The notes below the pieces were generated by a model. That model was not told where the DNA came from, searched no databases, and saw only the letters and a program-made list of their open reading frames with translations. A stretch of DNA of 64,000 bases from Buchnera aphidicola (Brevicoryne brassicae) (GTDB lineage: Bacteria; Pseudomonadota; Gammaproteobacteria; Enterobacterales; Enterobacteriaceae), in NCBI RefSeq assembly GCF_005082825.1, contig NZ_CP034882.1, positions 212,932 through 276,931 on the forward strand, given 5' to 3'. The translations under genes and the position numbers were made by a program. Shown here in pieces: positions 41,550 through 51,752 of this stretch; position 1 is the first letter of the stretch; the number at the start of each line of letters is the position of its first letter.

Positions 41550-42595
41550 TTATTGAACTAAAAATTTTTCAAATTGAGGAGAAATCCATGTTAAAAAAGT
41601 ATTTTTTTTCTTAGTAATAAGACAAACAGCTAATTGTTCTTTTAATATTAATTTTTTAGCTTTTTTAAATCCCATTATAAGTAATCCTGTATCCCAACTA
41701 TCTGCGTCTAAAGCACTAGAAGAAATAACACTAACTGACACTAAGTTATGTGCTACAGGTTTTCCAGTACTAGGATCAATTAAGTGTGAAATACGTTTTC
41801 CTTTAAGATAATAATAATTACGATAAGTACCTGCTGTACTAATTGCATTATTTTTTAGATGTATTAGTAAATGAACTGACTGTTTTTGATCTGTAGGTTT
41901 TTGAATTGCAATGATTTTTGATTCTTCTCGATTCTTTTCTGTTTTTACTAAGACTGCTCCTCCAACGGAAATAGTATAATTTTTTATTCCTATTTTTTTA
42001 AGTATGTATGATAAATGATCCGTAGCAAAACCTTCACCTAGAGTGGAAAGATTTATTTCTATGCCATTTATATCTTTTTTTAGATAAGTTTTACAATTAT
42101 TTTTAATAATTTTTAAGTGTTGAATTCCTGAAAAAGAAATGTTTTTCTTTATTTTTTTAATAGAAGGATATCTAGTAGGTTTTGCTTTATTTCCAAATCC
42201 CCATATATTAATCAATGAACCAACTGTAATATCTAATTTTCCATTAGTTTTTTTGTTTATTTCTACTGCTTTTAAAATAATATGATAAAAATTTTTATTG
42301 ATTATTTGAAGTTCATTTTTTTTACGTTTATTAAATTGAGATACTATAGATTTTTTTTTCCAAGAAGAAAGCATTTTTTCGTCTTTATCTAAGCATTTTT
42401 GTATTAAATTTTTAATATATACTTTTTTTTTAAATTAGGAATTTTAACTTCCCAATATGTTCCCATAGTTTTGCCTTTTAATACTGTAATATTTTTTTTT
42501 TCTTTAGAAATTATTAAAAATTGTTTATAAAAAATAGTAAAAATAACTATAGTAAATAAACAAATGTTAAAAATAAATTTTAAAAACATAAACAA
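41550..42595 (-). pseudogene. apbE: FAD:protein FMN transferase ApbE, frameshifted in a poly(A) tract
   Basis: ApbE attaches FMN covalently to membrane redox proteins such as Rnf subunits, acting outside the cytoplasmic membrane. The N-terminal part (42595-42404) has a hydrophobic export or anchor segment and KGKTMGTYWEVKIPN. After A9 (T9 at 42423-42431 on the plus strand) it runs into a stop. One frame over, homology continues as NLIQKCLDKDEKMLSSW and then through DITVGSLINIWGFG, STLGEGFATDHL, SHLIDPSTGKP and the end at 41550. A10 would join the parts into about 348 residues (E. coli 351). No lipobox cysteine is visible, unlike E. coli. Slippage rescue or a homopolymer error are both possible. 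Confidence 0.88.
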
Positions 42596-42777
42596 TTATA
42601 ATCCTGTTTTTTTGAATAAAATATTTTACTAATAAAACAATGAAATTATATACTTTTTTAAAGTATCATAACCATTATTTTTTTTGAATATTTAAAAAAT
42701 AAATTTTTATTTTTTATGGTCTATTTTTAAAATTAGATTTTAATACTAATATTTATCTTTTAGATATTAACGAGCCA

Positions 42778-42806
42778 TGGAGTTCAAGAGTGATGAAGTG
42801 TATAAT
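42778..42806 (+). promoter_or_regulatory. Candidate degP promoter
   Basis: A perfect TATAAT (42801-42806) lies 80 bases before degP at the end of a GC-richer patch (42769-42800). The hexamer 17 bases upstream, TGGAGT, is a poor -35. A sigma-E type promoter like that of E. coli degP was looked for and not recognised. The remaining part of the 291-base divergent gap to apbE is featureless AT-rich DNA. Confidence 0.45.
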
Positions 42807-42886
42807 AAAAAACGTTTTTTAATAATAAATTATTATAAAAAATAAATTTTATTTATATATTAGATTATAATAATGAGAAAGAAACA

Positions 42887-44317
42887 ATGAAAAGAGTAAA
42901 AACAGTAATTTTAAGTAAAGTAATATTATTTTTAATTTTATTATTAAGTTTTGGCATGTCTTCAAGTGATTTAAATAAAAATACTAGTTTTTCTAGGGCA
43001 CCATCTCCTAGTTTAGCTCCGATGTTAGAAAAAGTTATGCCGTCGGTAATTAGTATAAACATTGAAGGTAGTACTGTTGTACGTAATTCTCGTTTACCTC
43101 ATCAATTCCGTCCATTTTTTGATGAAAATTCCCCCTTTTGTCAAGGTAATTCACCGTTTCGACATTCTCCTTTTTGTGGTGTAAATCCGAATTCTGAGAA
43201 TGCAAATGAAAATTTTCATGCATTAGGTTCTGGAGTTATTATCAATGCAGAAAAAGGATATGCAGTAACAAATAATCATGTTGTAGAACATGCAAATAAA
43301 ATTCAGGTACAATTAAGTGATGGACGTCGTTATGAGGCTGAAATAATTGGAAAAGATCCTCGTTCTGATATTGCTTTAATACAATTAAAAGATGCAAATA
43401 ATTTAAGTGCAATAAAAATTGCTGATTCTGATACTCTACGCGTAGGAGATTATACTGTAGCTATTGGTAATCCATATGGTCTTGGTGAAACTGTTACTTC
43501 AGGTATTATTTCTGCTTTAGGTCGTAGTGGATTAAATATTGAACATTATGAAAATTTTATTCAGACTGATGCAGCAATTAATAGAGGTAATTCTGGTGGA
43601 GCGTTAGTTAATTTAAATGGTGAATTAATAGGAATTAATACTGCTATTTTAGCTCCAGATGGTGGTAATATTGGAATAGGTTTTGCTATTCCTGGCAATA
43701 TGGTAAAAAATTTAACAGCACAAATGGTTCAGTTTGGACAAGTGAGACGAGGAGAATTAGGTATAATAGGTATGGAATTAAATTCAGAATTAGCAAAAAT
43801 TATGAAAATAAATGCACAAAAAGGTGCTTTTGTAAGTCAAGTATTACCTAATTCTTCTGCATTTGAATCAGGTATTAAAGCTGGTGATATTATTATTTCT
43901 TTAAATAAAAAACCTATTTCTAGTTTTTCTGCCTTACGTGCTGAAGTTAGTTCTTTGCCAGTTACTACTAAAATGGAATTAGGAATATTTAGAGAAGGAA
44001 AAATTAAAAATATAATTGTCGAATTAAAACATTCTTTAAAAAATAATCTGCGTTTAGATAATAATTATATAGGAATTGAAGGTGCAAACTTAAGTAATTA
44101 TTTATTAAATGGAGAAAAAGGCGTAAAAATAGAAAGTGTAAAATCAAATACTGCAGCCTCAAAGATTGGTTTCAAGAAAGATGATATTATCATAGCAGTA
44201 AATCAAAAATCTATAGCAAATTTACAAGAATTAAGAATAATTTTAAATACTAAACCAAAAATATTAGTTTTTAGTATAAAACGAGGAAATTATAATATAT
44301 ACTTGGTAAGTGAATAA
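42887..44317 (+). CDS. degP: Periplasmic serine protease/chaperone DegP
   Basis: DegP degrades or refolds misfolded periplasmic and outer-membrane proteins. The 476-residue precursor has a signal peptide (about residues 1-25: basic start, hydrophobic core). The protease domain shows the triad H131 (TNNHVVEH), D161 (DPRSDIALIQL) and S236 (RGNSGGAL), followed by two PDZ domains. Two LA-loop cysteines (C85, C97), which form a disulfide in E. coli, are kept. A Shine-Dalgarno-like GAGAAAG precedes the ATG. Likely clients include the outer-membrane assembly protein BamA encoded further on. A strong terminator follows. Confidence 0.97.
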   Translation: MKRVKTVILSKVILFLILLLSFGMSSSDLNKNTSFSRAPSPSLAPMLEKVMPSVISINIEGSTVVRNSRLPHQFRPFFDENSPFCQGNSPFRHSPFCGVNPNSENANENFHALGSGVIINAEKGYAVTNNHVVEHANKIQVQLSDGRRYEAEIIGKDPRSDIALIQLKDANNLSAIKIADSDTLRVGDYTVAIGNPYGLGETVTSGIISALGRSGLNIEHYENFIQTDAAINRGNSGGALVNLNGELIGINTAILAPDGGNIGIGFAIPGNMVKNLTAQMVQFGQVRRGELGIIGMELNSELAKIMKINAQKGAFVSQVLPNSSAFESGIKAGDIIISLNKKPISSFSALRAEVSSLPVTTKMELGIFREGKIKNIIVELKHSLKNNLRLDNNYIGIEGANLSNYLLNGEKGVKIESVKSNTAASKIGFKKDDIIIAVNQKSIANLQELRIILNTKPKILVFSIKRGNYNIYLVSE

Positions 44318-44328
44318 TTACTTGTGTT

Positions 44329-44362
44329 TCCGCCCGAAATAAATCGGGCGGATTTTATCCTT
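44329..44362 (+). terminator. Terminator after degP
   Basis: TCCGCCCGA (44329-44337) and TCGGGCGGA (44344-44352) form a perfect 9-base-pair GC-rich stem with the 6-base loop AATAAA, followed on the plus strand by a T-rich run. It lies between convergent degP and dapD and is among the most GC-rich spots of the window. Confidence 0.88.
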
Positions 44363-44368
44363 TATTTA

Positions 44369-45184
44369 TTATATTTTTCTTAAAAGTTGATTAATTTCTG
44401 TTTTACTTAATGTTTTTGAATCTACTTTTTTTACAATAATTGCAGCATAAAGATTATAACTTTTATCTTTTGAAGGTAAACTTCCAGAAACTACTACGGA
44501 ATTAGGAGGGATTTTACCGTAAGAAATAATTCCACTTTCTCTATCGTATATTTTAGTACTCTGCCCAATAAAAACACCCATAGAAATAACTGAACCTTTT
44601 CCTACAATGACTCCTTCTACAATTTCTGAACGTGCTCCAATAAAACAGTTATCTTCAATAATTGTAGGATTATTTTGTAGTGGTTCTAAAACACCTCCTA
44701 TACCAACACCTCCAGACAAATGTACATTTTTACCAATTTGAGCACAAGAACCTACTGTAGTCCAAGTATCAATCATAGTTCCTTGATCAATGTATGCACC
44801 AATATTTACATAAGAAGGCATAACTACTGTATTGCAATTAATAAATGCACCATATCTAACTGTTGCTGGTGGTACTATGCGAATCTTTTCTTTTTTAAAT
44901 TTATTTGCATCGTATTTTTCATATTTTAATGGAATTTTATCATAATAATTCGTATGATTATCTGATATAATGTTATTTTTTCTTATGTACATGTATAATA
45001 AAACTGCTTTTTTTAACCATTCATTTGTAATCCATTTATTATCTTTTTTTTCTGAAATTCTTATTGTTCCATTATTTAATAATTGAATTACATGATCAAC
45101 TGCATTCAAGATATCATTATTCATATCATGAATACTGTGTTTTTTTGTATATGCTTCTTCAATGATTTTTTTTAATAAGTGCAT
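44369..45184 (-). CDS. dapD: 2,3,4,5-tetrahydropyridine-2,6-dicarboxylate N-succinyltransferase
   Basis: DapD succinylates tetrahydrodipicolinate on the way to diaminopimelate and lysine. The 271-residue protein (E. coli 274) has an alpha-helical N-terminal domain. A left-handed beta-helix of hexapeptide repeats follows, with [40 protein letters not shown] and [13 protein letters not shown]. Its product line feeds both lysine for the host and the MurE ligase. glnD, between dapD and map in E. coli, is absent; only 66 bases separate the two here. Confidence 0.97.
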   Translation of the reverse strand: MHLLKKIIEEAYTKKHSIHDMNNDILNAVDHVIQLLNNGTIRISEKKDNKWITNEWLKKAVLLYMYIRKNNIISDNHTNYYDKIPLKYEKYDANKFKKEKIRIVPPATVRYGAFINCNTVVMPSYVNIGAYIDQGTMIDTWTTVGSCAQIGKNVHLSGGVGIGGVLEPLQNNPTIIEDNCFIGARSEIVEGVIVGKGSVISMGVFIGQSTKIYDRESGIISYGKIPPNSVVVSGSLPSKDKSYNLYAAIIVKKVDSKTLSKTEINQLLRKI

Positions 45185-45250
45185 TTTGTTATTTAACCTA
45201 ATTTATTTTTAATAAAAAAAAATATTTTTAAATATGATTTTTATAAAAAT

Positions 45251-46048
45251 TTAATTTTTATTAAATAATTTTTGAGAAATTTTTTCGTTATTGCGCCGTG
45301 TTAAGACATCACATCCATAGTCTGTAACTAATACAGTATGTTCATACTGTGCTGATAAAGAACGATCTTTAGTTTTTACAGTCCATCCATCATCTTTCAT
45401 GCATCGGACCTGAGGGTTTCCAGCATTAATCATTGGTTCAATAGTAAAAATCATTCCTTTCTTTAAAAGAATATTATTTTCTTTGTTTTTGTAGTGTAAT
45501 ATATGCGGTTCTTCATGAAAATTACGACCAATACCATGACCACAATATTCTTTTACAACAGAAAAATTGTTTTTTTCAACATAGTTTTGGATAATTTCAC
45601 CAATTTTATATAGGGGTATTCCTGGTCGGATTAATTTTAAAGAAAGATAAAGACTTTCTTGAGCAATTTTACATAAACGTTTAGATAAAATACTTGTTTT
45701 TCCGATTAGGAACATTTTTGAAGTATCACCATGGTAATTATCTTTAATAATTGTAATATCAATATTAATTATATCACCTTCTTTTAATATTTTTTTTTTA
45801 TTTGGAATTCCATGGCATACAACATCGTTGATAGAAGTACAAATAGATTTTGGGAATCCATGATATCCTAAACAAGCTGGAATAGCTTTTTTTTCATAAA
45901 TAATATAATCATGACAAATTTGATTGATATCTTCTGTACTTATATTAGGTCGAAGATATTTTTTTATCATTTCAAGTACTTCAGCCGCTAGCTTTCCAGA
46001 TGTTCGCATTTTTTTTATTTCTGATTTTGTTTTAATTATATAGCTCAT
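45251..46048 (-). CDS. map: Methionine aminopeptidase
   Basis: Map removes the initiator methionine from nascent proteins. It has 265 residues against 264 in E. coli with the same numbering of metal ligands: D97 (INIDITI) and D108 (HGDTSKMF), followed by the ligand His in CGHGIGRNFHEEP and the Glu residues in FTIEPMINAG and QYEHTVLV. It is divergent from rpsB across 263 bases, as in E. coli. Confidence 0.97.
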   Translation of the reverse strand: MSYIIKTKSEIKKMRTSGKLAAEVLEMIKKYLRPNISTEDINQICHDYIIYEKKAIPACLGYHGFPKSICTSINDVVCHGIPNKKKILKEGDIINIDITIIKDNYHGDTSKMFLIGKTSILSKRLCKIAQESLYLSLKLIRPGIPLYKIGEIIQNYVEKNNFSVVKEYCGHGIGRNFHEEPHILHYKNKENNILLKKGMIFTIEPMINAGNPQVRCMKDDGWTVKTKDRSLSAQYEHTVLVTDYGCDVLTRRNNEKISQKLFNKN

Positions 46049-46311
46049 AATATTTAGCCATTTTTTATATCAATTTTTAAAATTTAGGATATATTAAAAT
46101 TATACTTTAAAATTTCTTATAAAAAGGTTTTAATTGATATTAAGTTTTATAATATAAATATATTAATAATTATTAATATTTTTAATATAAAAATATGATA
46201 TATATTATTATAAAAGAAAATACAAATTTAATATTTTAATTATTACAATTTTTCGTTAAAATATTTAATGTATTATCATTTAAATTTTGTTTTTTTGACT
46301 TAGAGGTAACT

Positions 46312-47049
46312 ATGGAAATAGTATCAATGCGTGATATGTTAAAAGCAGGAGTGCATTTTGGTCATCAAACGCGTTATTGGAATCCAAAAATGAAACCTTT
46401 TATTTTTGGTGTTCGTAATAAAGTACATATTATTAATTTAGAAAAAACTTTACCAATGTTTAATTTTGCTCTTAATGAATTAAAAAAAATTTCTTTTAGA
46501 AAAGGAAGAATACTATTTGTTGGAACTAAAAGAGCAGCACGGAAAGGAGTAAAAGAAGTTGCTATTAATTGCGATCAATTTTATGTGAATCATCGTTGGT
46601 TAGGAGGAATGTTGACTAATTGGAAAACAGTTCGACAATCCATAAAACGTTTAAAAGATTTAGAAACAGAATCTAAAGATGGTACTTTTTCTCAGTTGAC
46701 TAAAAAAGAAGCATTGATAAGATCTCGAGAGTTATCTAAACTAGAAAATAGTTTAGGTGGTATTAAAAATATGGGAGGTTTGCCTGATTGTCTATTTGTT
46801 ATTGATGCTCTTCATGAACATATTGCGATAAAAGAAGCTAATAATTTAGGTATTCCGGTTTTTTCTATTGTTGATACCAATTCTAATCCTGATGGTGTAG
46901 ATTATGTTATACCAGGAAATGATGATGCTATTAGATCAGTAACTTTATATTTAAAATCTGTATCACTTAGTATTTCTAAAGTGAATCATCAAAATCTATC
47001 CAATGAGTCATTGTTAGATCAATCATTAATAAATTCTGAAAAAACATAG
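46312..47049 (+). CDS. rpsB: 30S ribosomal protein S2
   Basis: S2 is a small-subunit protein needed for binding of S1 and for start-site selection. The 245-residue sequence begins [19 protein letters not shown] and shows [32 protein letters not shown] and [15 protein letters not shown], all near-identical to E. coli. It has a good Shine-Dalgarno (AGAGGT). The 263-base leader region contains only AT-rich sequence with a 20-base palindrome (46160-46179). The autoregulatory S2-leader structure known in relatives could not be recognised by eye. The operon order rpsB-tsf-pyrH-frr is conserved. Confidence 0.98.
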   Translation: MEIVSMRDMLKAGVHFGHQTRYWNPKMKPFIFGVRNKVHIINLEKTLPMFNFALNELKKISFRKGRILFVGTKRAARKGVKEVAINCDQFYVNHRWLGGMLTNWKTVRQSIKRLKDLETESKDGTFSQLTKKEALIRSRELSKLENSLGGIKNMGGLPDCLFVIDALHEHIAIKEANNLGIPVFSIVDTNSNPDGVDYVIPGNDDAIRSVTLYLKSVSLSISKVNHQNLSNESLLDQSLINSEKT

Positions 47050-47134
47050 ATTTTCAATAGAATACATATTTAAATTTTTAATTAAATTTTTCAAATTATT
47101 TTTACATTTAAACAAACAAATAAGGAAATTAAAT

Positions 47135-47944
47135 ATGAAAATTAATGTTACTGCTAGTCTAATTAAAAAACTTAGATCTCGTACAGGAGCTGGTTTTTTA
47201 GAATGTAAACGTGCATTATTAGAATCTAAAGGAGATATAGAATTATCAATTGATAATTTACGAAAATTAGGAAAAATGAGTGCCGAAAAAAAAATAAATA
47301 ATATAACGAATCAAGGTGCAATATTTTCACGAACTGAAGATAACGTTGGTGTTATGCTTGAATTGAATTGTGAAACTGATTTTGTATCTAAAGATGATTT
47401 ATTTATTTCTTTTGGAAAAGAAATTATACTAACAGCATTAAAAGAAAAAATAGATGATATTAAACAATTAAAAAATATTTTTGAAGAAAAAAGAACAAGT
47501 TTAATTTTTAAAGTAGGTGAAAATATTAACATACGCCGTTTTTGTTTTATAAAAGGTGAAAATGTTCTTTCTTATGTTCATGGTGTTCGAATTGGTGTAT
47601 TAGTTAATGCTAACAGTGATTTTAACAATAATAAGATACTAAAAAATATTGCAATGCATATAGCAGCAAGTAAACCTCAATATTTACATCCGAAAGATGT
47701 GTCTGATTCAGTTTTTCAACGTGAATATCAAATTCAATTAGAATTAGCAAAAAATCTTAATAAACCTTCTAATATACTAAATAAAATTATAGACGGAAGA
47801 ATGAATAAATTTGTTAATAGTATTTCATTGACAAGTCAAAGTTTTATTATGGATTCTAATAAAACAGTAAAAGATATATTAAATGAACATAATGGACATA
47901 TTAAATCTTTTTTTAGATTTGAATTAGGTGAAATAGTTTCTTGA
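47135..47944 (+). CDS. tsf: Elongation factor Ts
   Basis: EF-Ts is the guanine-nucleotide exchange factor for EF-Tu. The 269-residue protein starts [21 protein letters not shown], with the [12 protein letters not shown] helix of the N-terminal domain. It continues with [16 protein letters not shown], the exchange motif that contacts EF-Tu, then GENINIRRF and [11 protein letters not shown]. It is about 14 residues shorter than E. coli EF-Ts, all lost from the C-terminal end, beyond [11 protein letters not shown]. It follows rpsB by 85 bases with an AAGGA Shine-Dalgarno. Confidence 0.97.
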   Translation: MKINVTASLIKKLRSRTGAGFLECKRALLESKGDIELSIDNLRKLGKMSAEKKINNITNQGAIFSRTEDNVGVMLELNCETDFVSKDDLFISFGKEIILTALKEKIDDIKQLKNIFEEKRTSLIFKVGENINIRRFCFIKGENVLSYVHGVRIGVLVNANSDFNNNKILKNIAMHIAASKPQYLHPKDVSDSVFQREYQIQLELAKNLNKPSNILNKIIDGRMNKFVNSISLTSQSFIMDSNKTVKDILNEHNGHIKSFFRFELGEIVS

Positions 47945-48033
47945 AAAGATACCATATATTAATTATTTTAAAAACAAACAATTGTATTTAATAAATCTTT
48001 TATAAATATAAAAATACATTTAGGTTGAAAAAT

Positions 48034-48762
48034 ATGTCTGCAAATGAAAAATTTATATATCGACGTATTTTATTAAAAATAAGTGGAGAGGTATTACAAG
48101 GAGTTAATAGATTTGGTATTGATATGAGTTCTTTAAAAAGAATTGCGAGAGAAATTGAATCTATAGTAAAAATTGGAGTTCAGGTAGGTTTAGTAATTGG
48201 TAGTGGAAATTTATTTCGTGGTGAAAAGTTATCTGAATTAGGTTTAAATCGAGTTGTATCAGATCATATTGGTATATTATCTACGATCATTAATAGTTTA
48301 GCAATGAAAGATACACTCAGTTCTATTTCCTCTATTAAAACTTGTTTGATGTCTGCAATACCATTAAATGGTATTTGTCAAGTATATACTTGCGAAAAAG
48401 CAATTAATTTATTATCTAATAATTTTGTTGTTATTTTTGCTGCAGGTACTGGCAATCCTTTTTTTACAACTGATTCAGCAGCATGTTTGCGAGGTATTGA
48501 AATAGAATCTGATATTGTTCTAAAAGGCACAAAAGTTGATGGAGTATATTCAACAGATCCAAAAAAAGATTTTAATGCAATACTTTATAAAAAACTAACA
48601 TATAAAGAAGTTCTTCAAAAAGAATTAAAAGTAATGGATTTATCTGCTTTTACACTCGCTCGAGATTATCATTTACCCATTCGAGTTTTTAATATAAATA
48701 AGTCTGGATCTTTATATCGTATTGTTATGGGTAGTAACGAAGGCACACTTATTACTGGATAA
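48034..48762 (+). CDS. pyrH: UMP kinase
   Basis: PyrH phosphorylates UMP to UDP and is normally activated by GTP and inhibited by UTP. The ATG at 48034 ([19 protein letters not shown]) aligns with the E. coli start and gives 242 residues (E. coli 241); an in-frame TTG three codons earlier overlaps the Shine-Dalgarno region. Family motifs are [41 protein letters not shown] and [14 protein letters not shown]. It belongs to the rpsB-tsf-pyrH-frr group. Confidence 0.96.
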   Translation: MSANEKFIYRRILLKISGEVLQGVNRFGIDMSSLKRIAREIESIVKIGVQVGLVIGSGNLFRGEKLSELGLNRVVSDHIGILSTIINSLAMKDTLSSISSIKTCLMSAIPLNGICQVYTCEKAINLLSNNFVVIFAAGTGNPFFTTDSAACLRGIEIESDIVLKGTKVDGVYSTDPKKDFNAILYKKLTYKEVLQKELKVMDLSAFTLARDYHLPIRVFNINKSGSLYRIVMGSNEGTLITG

Positions 48763-48804
48763 AAATTTATTTTAAAAATAATACAATTTTACAAATTAAT
48801 AATC

Positions 48805-48813
48805 TGATATAAT
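48805..48813 (+). promoter_or_regulatory. Candidate frr promoter (extended -10)
   Basis: TGATATAAT (48805-48813) is a perfect extended -10 element (TGn followed by TATAAT), 27 bases before the frr GTG. No -35 at proper spacing is visible (TTTACA at 48788-48793 is too close), which extended -10 promoters tolerate. E. coli frr also has its own promoter. Confidence 0.5.
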
Positions 48814-48840
48814 ACAAAAATATATTTTATAGGTAAAAAC

Positions 48841-49398
48841 GTGATTAATAAAATTAATATAAATAGTGATGAGCGAATGAAGGCATGTATTCAAATATTT
48901 CAAAATAATGTTAACAACATTAGAATAGGTCGAGCATCTCCATTACTTTTAAATAATATTTATATTGAATATTTTGGTGTTAAAACTGCTTTGCGTCAAG
49001 TTGCTAATATTATAGTTGAAGATTCTCATTCTCTTAGAATTAATGTTTTTGATAGTTCTGTGACACCTTTAATTAAAAAATCTATTTTAAATGCAAATCT
49101 TGATTTAAATCCGATTTTAAATGGTAAAGATATTATTATCAAAGTACCAGCATTAACAGAAGAAAGAAGGAAAAATTTAATTAAAGTTATTCGAAATGAC
49201 GCTGAAAACAGTCGTATTTGTGTTCGTAATATTCGTAGAGATTCAAATGATAAAATTAAGAAATTAATTAAAGAAAAAATTATTAGTAAAGATGAAGAGC
49301 GTCTTGCACAAATTAAAATACAAACAATGACTAACGAATATGTTAAAGAAATAGAATCGATTTTATTAAAAAAAGAAATAGAACTAATGAAAGTTTAA
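48841..49398 (+). CDS. frr: Ribosome recycling factor
   Basis: Frr with EF-G splits the post-termination ribosome. At 185 residues it equals E. coli Frr. The start codon is GTG, as in E. coli, with an AGGT Shine-Dalgarno. Motifs include IRIGRASPLLLNNI, LRINVFDSSVTPLI and PALTEERRKNLIKVIR in the three-helix bundle, with the basic VRNIRRDSNDKIKKL. It lies 78 bases after pyrH. Confidence 0.97.
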   Translation: MINKININSDERMKACIQIFQNNVNNIRIGRASPLLLNNIYIEYFGVKTALRQVANIIVEDSHSLRINVFDSSVTPLIKKSILNANLDLNPILNGKDIIIKVPALTEERRKNLIKVIRNDAENSRICVRNIRRDSNDKIKKLIKEKIISKDEERLAQIKIQTMTNEYVKEIESILLKKEIELMKV

Positions 49399-49498
49399 GT
49401 TTTTTTAAAACTATAAATTATTTTCTTAATTAAAAAAAAATTTTTAAAATATTTTTTTGCTGGTAAAATTTATTTTTATTTATAAAAAAAGAATTTTC

Positions 49499-50695
49499 AT
49501 GAAAAAAATAACTATTTTAGGATCTACTGGTTCTATTGGCATCAGCACCTTGTCTATTGTACAAAACCATCCAAATTTATTTAAAGTAATTGCTTTAGTT
49601 GCAAATAAAAATATTACTAGAATGCTACAACAATGTGAGTTGTTTTCTCCTGATTGGGTAGTAATGAATGATGAAAAATCTGCTGATTTATTAAGAAAGA
49701 AGTTAAAAAATAGAAAAATAAAAACTTTTGTTCTTTCTGGAGAAAAAGCAATTTGTGAAATCTCTTCATTACCAGAAGTAGACCAAGTAATCGCTGCTAT
49801 CACTGGAATAGCAGGTTTATTGCCAATATTATCTGCAATATATGCCGGAAAAACGATATTATTAGCTAATAAAGAATCTTTAATTACATGTGGCTACTTA
49901 TTTATGAAAGCATTAATTTCTAGTAAAGCTAAAATTTTTCCGATTGATAGCGAACATAATGCTATTTTTCAGTTATTGCCTTTAGAAATACAAAAAAATT
50001 TAGGTGTAGCTAACTTAAAAAAAAATGGCGTAAAGCATATTATTTTAACTGGTTCTGGAGGACCTTTTTATAATTTTTCTTTATCTGATTTATCAAATGT
50101 AACTCCTATGCAAGCATGTTCTCATCCAAATTGGTCGATGGGAAAAAAAATATCAGTAGATTCTGCTACTATGATGAATAAGGGATTTGAATATGCTGAA
50201 GCAAGATGGTTATTTAATGCATTAGATTCAGAAATTGAAATTTTAATTCATCCTCAATCAATAATTCACTCTATGGTAGAGTATTATGATGGTGCTGTTT
50301 TAGCGCAATTATCTGTTCCTGATATAAAAATTTCTATTTCATATGCTATGTCTTGGCCTAATCGTCTTCATTCAAAAGTTGATTTTTTAAGTTTTTTAAA
50401 AAAAAATAATTTATCTTTTTTTGAACCTGATTTTATTAGATTTCCATGTCTCAAATTAGCTATTGATGCTTTTTCTCAAGGTCAAGCTGCAATGACTGTT
50501 TTAAATGCTGCAAATGAAATTGCAGTTTCAGCTTTTCTTGATTGTAAAATTTCTTTTAGTAAAATTTTTCAAGTTAATAATGAAACATTGATGTCTTCAT
50601 GTTTTTCAGAACCCAATACTATTGAAGATGTTTTAGAAATTGATAGAACATCTAGAATTCTAGCGATGAATAAAGTATTATCTTTATCATCTTAA
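49499..50695 (+). CDS. dxr: 1-deoxy-D-xylulose 5-phosphate reductoisomerase
   Basis: Dxr (IspC) converts deoxyxylulose phosphate to methylerythritol phosphate with NADPH, the committed step of isoprenoid synthesis. The ATG at 49499 (MKKITILGSTGSIGISTL) gives 398 residues, exactly the E. coli length; an upstream in-frame start would add 14 unmatched residues. NADPH loop GSTGSIG, the metal-binding PIDSEHNAIFQ, the flexible loop SHPNWSMGKKISVDSATMMNKG and the substrate-site HPQSIIHSMVEY are clear. UppS, 76 bases downstream, uses the same pathway's products. Confidence 0.97.
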   Translation: MKKITILGSTGSIGISTLSIVQNHPNLFKVIALVANKNITRMLQQCELFSPDWVVMNDEKSADLLRKKLKNRKIKTFVLSGEKAICEISSLPEVDQVIAAITGIAGLLPILSAIYAGKTILLANKESLITCGYLFMKALISSKAKIFPIDSEHNAIFQLLPLEIQKNLGVANLKKNGVKHIILTGSGGPFYNFSLSDLSNVTPMQACSHPNWSMGKKISVDSATMMNKGFEYAEARWLFNALDSEIEILIHPQSIIHSMVEYYDGAVLAQLSVPDIKISISYAMSWPNRLHSKVDFLSFLKKNNLSFFEPDFIRFPCLKLAIDAFSQGQAAMTVLNAANEIAVSAFLDCKISFSKIFQVNNETLMSSCFSEPNTIEDVLEIDRTSRILAMNKVLSLSS

Positions 50696-50771
50696 ATATA
50701 TATTTTTTATTAATTATTTTTATTCAGAATTTTTAATATAATTCTGTTCTTAAGAGAAATCTATAAGTATT

Positions 50772-51518
50772 ATGTTTCATAAATTCTCGTTAAAATGTAA
50801 AGAAAAATTTAAAAAAGAAAATCTTCATCATGTTGCAATTATTATGGACGGTAATAGACGTTGGGCTAAAAAAAAAGGAATAATGTGTTTTTTAGGTCAT
50901 AAAGAGGGTTTTAAGGCGCTAAAAAAAGCAGTAAAATTTGCTATTATGAATAACATTGAAATACTTACATTATATGCATTTAGTAGTGAAAATCGTAATC
51001 GACCTGTTTTAGAAGTAAACGCATTAATGGAATTATTTTTATTCGCTTTAAATAATGAAATTAATAATTTACAAAGATATAATATTCAATTAAAAATTAT
51101 TGGTGACATAACATATTTTAATAATAATTTACAAAAAAAAATTATTCAAGTAGAAAAAATAACTTTAAAAAATAGTGGTCTAATTTTAAATATTGCCGCA
51201 AATTATGGTGGAAGATGGGATATAATACAAAGTGTTAAAAAAATTATTGAAAAAGTTCAAAAAGGAATTTTAAAAGTAGAACAAATTAAAGAAAGTACTC
51301 TTTCCAAACATTTATCTACTAGTCATCTATCACCAGTAGATTTAGTTATTAGAACAGGAGGAGAAAAAAGAATTAGTAATTTTCTATTATGGCAAATAGC
51401 TTATTCAGAGTTTTATTTTACTGACGTATTATGGCCTGATTTTAATCAATATATTTTTCAAAATGCTATAGATTTTTTTATATCTCGTGAACGTCGTTTT
51501 GGAGGATCTAAAAAATAG
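50772..51518 (+). CDS. uppS: Undecaprenyl diphosphate synthase
   Basis: UppS (IspU) builds the C55 isoprenoid carrier used by MraY and MurG. It has 248 residues (E. coli 253). The catalytic Asp is D26 in VAIIMDGNRRWAKKKG, followed by GHKEGFKALKKAV, LYAFSSENRNRP, NYGGRWDI and the C-terminal DLVIRTGGEKRISNFLLWQ. Next in E. coli are cdsA and rseP, both absent; 234 bases of non-coding DNA separate uppS from bamA. Confidence 0.97.
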   Translation: MFHKFSLKCKEKFKKENLHHVAIIMDGNRRWAKKKGIMCFLGHKEGFKALKKAVKFAIMNNIEILTLYAFSSENRNRPVLEVNALMELFLFALNNEINNLQRYNIQLKIIGDITYFNNNLQKKIIQVEKITLKNSGLILNIAANYGGRWDIIQSVKKIIEKVQKGILKVEQIKESTLSKHLSTSHLSPVDLVIRTGGEKRISNFLLWQIAYSEFYFTDVLWPDFNQYIFQNAIDFFISRERRFGGSKK

Positions 51519-51752
51519 TATCTTTTTTTAGATATAATTAAAACATTTTACATAAATAAAATTTAAATGCAGGTTTAAGAATAATGTTTTTTGATACATT
51601 TTTCAAAACAAATTTTTATTTAAATATTTAATAGAAATTATAAGCAAATAAGTATTTTTTTAAATTTTATTTTTTCTTAATAATTTCTTCTTTATTTGTA
51701 AAAAAATTTTTTTTACACAGAATGAAACATTTTCCAGGAAAAATTTTAAATA

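Noticed and set aside
42784-42790. Heat-shock (sigma-32) -35-like CTTGAA on the minus strand upstream of apbE
   Set aside because: No CCCAT-type -10 follows at a suitable distance.
46160-46179. 20-base palindrome upstream of rpsB as a terminator or S2-leader
   Set aside because: It consists only of A and T and does not match the S2-leader architecture that I know; chance is likely.
49457-49498. Longer N-terminus for dxr
   Set aside because: The ATG at 49499 reproduces the E. coli start and length exactly. The same reasoning led to shorter starts for murD, mtn, erpA, ddlB and pyrH.
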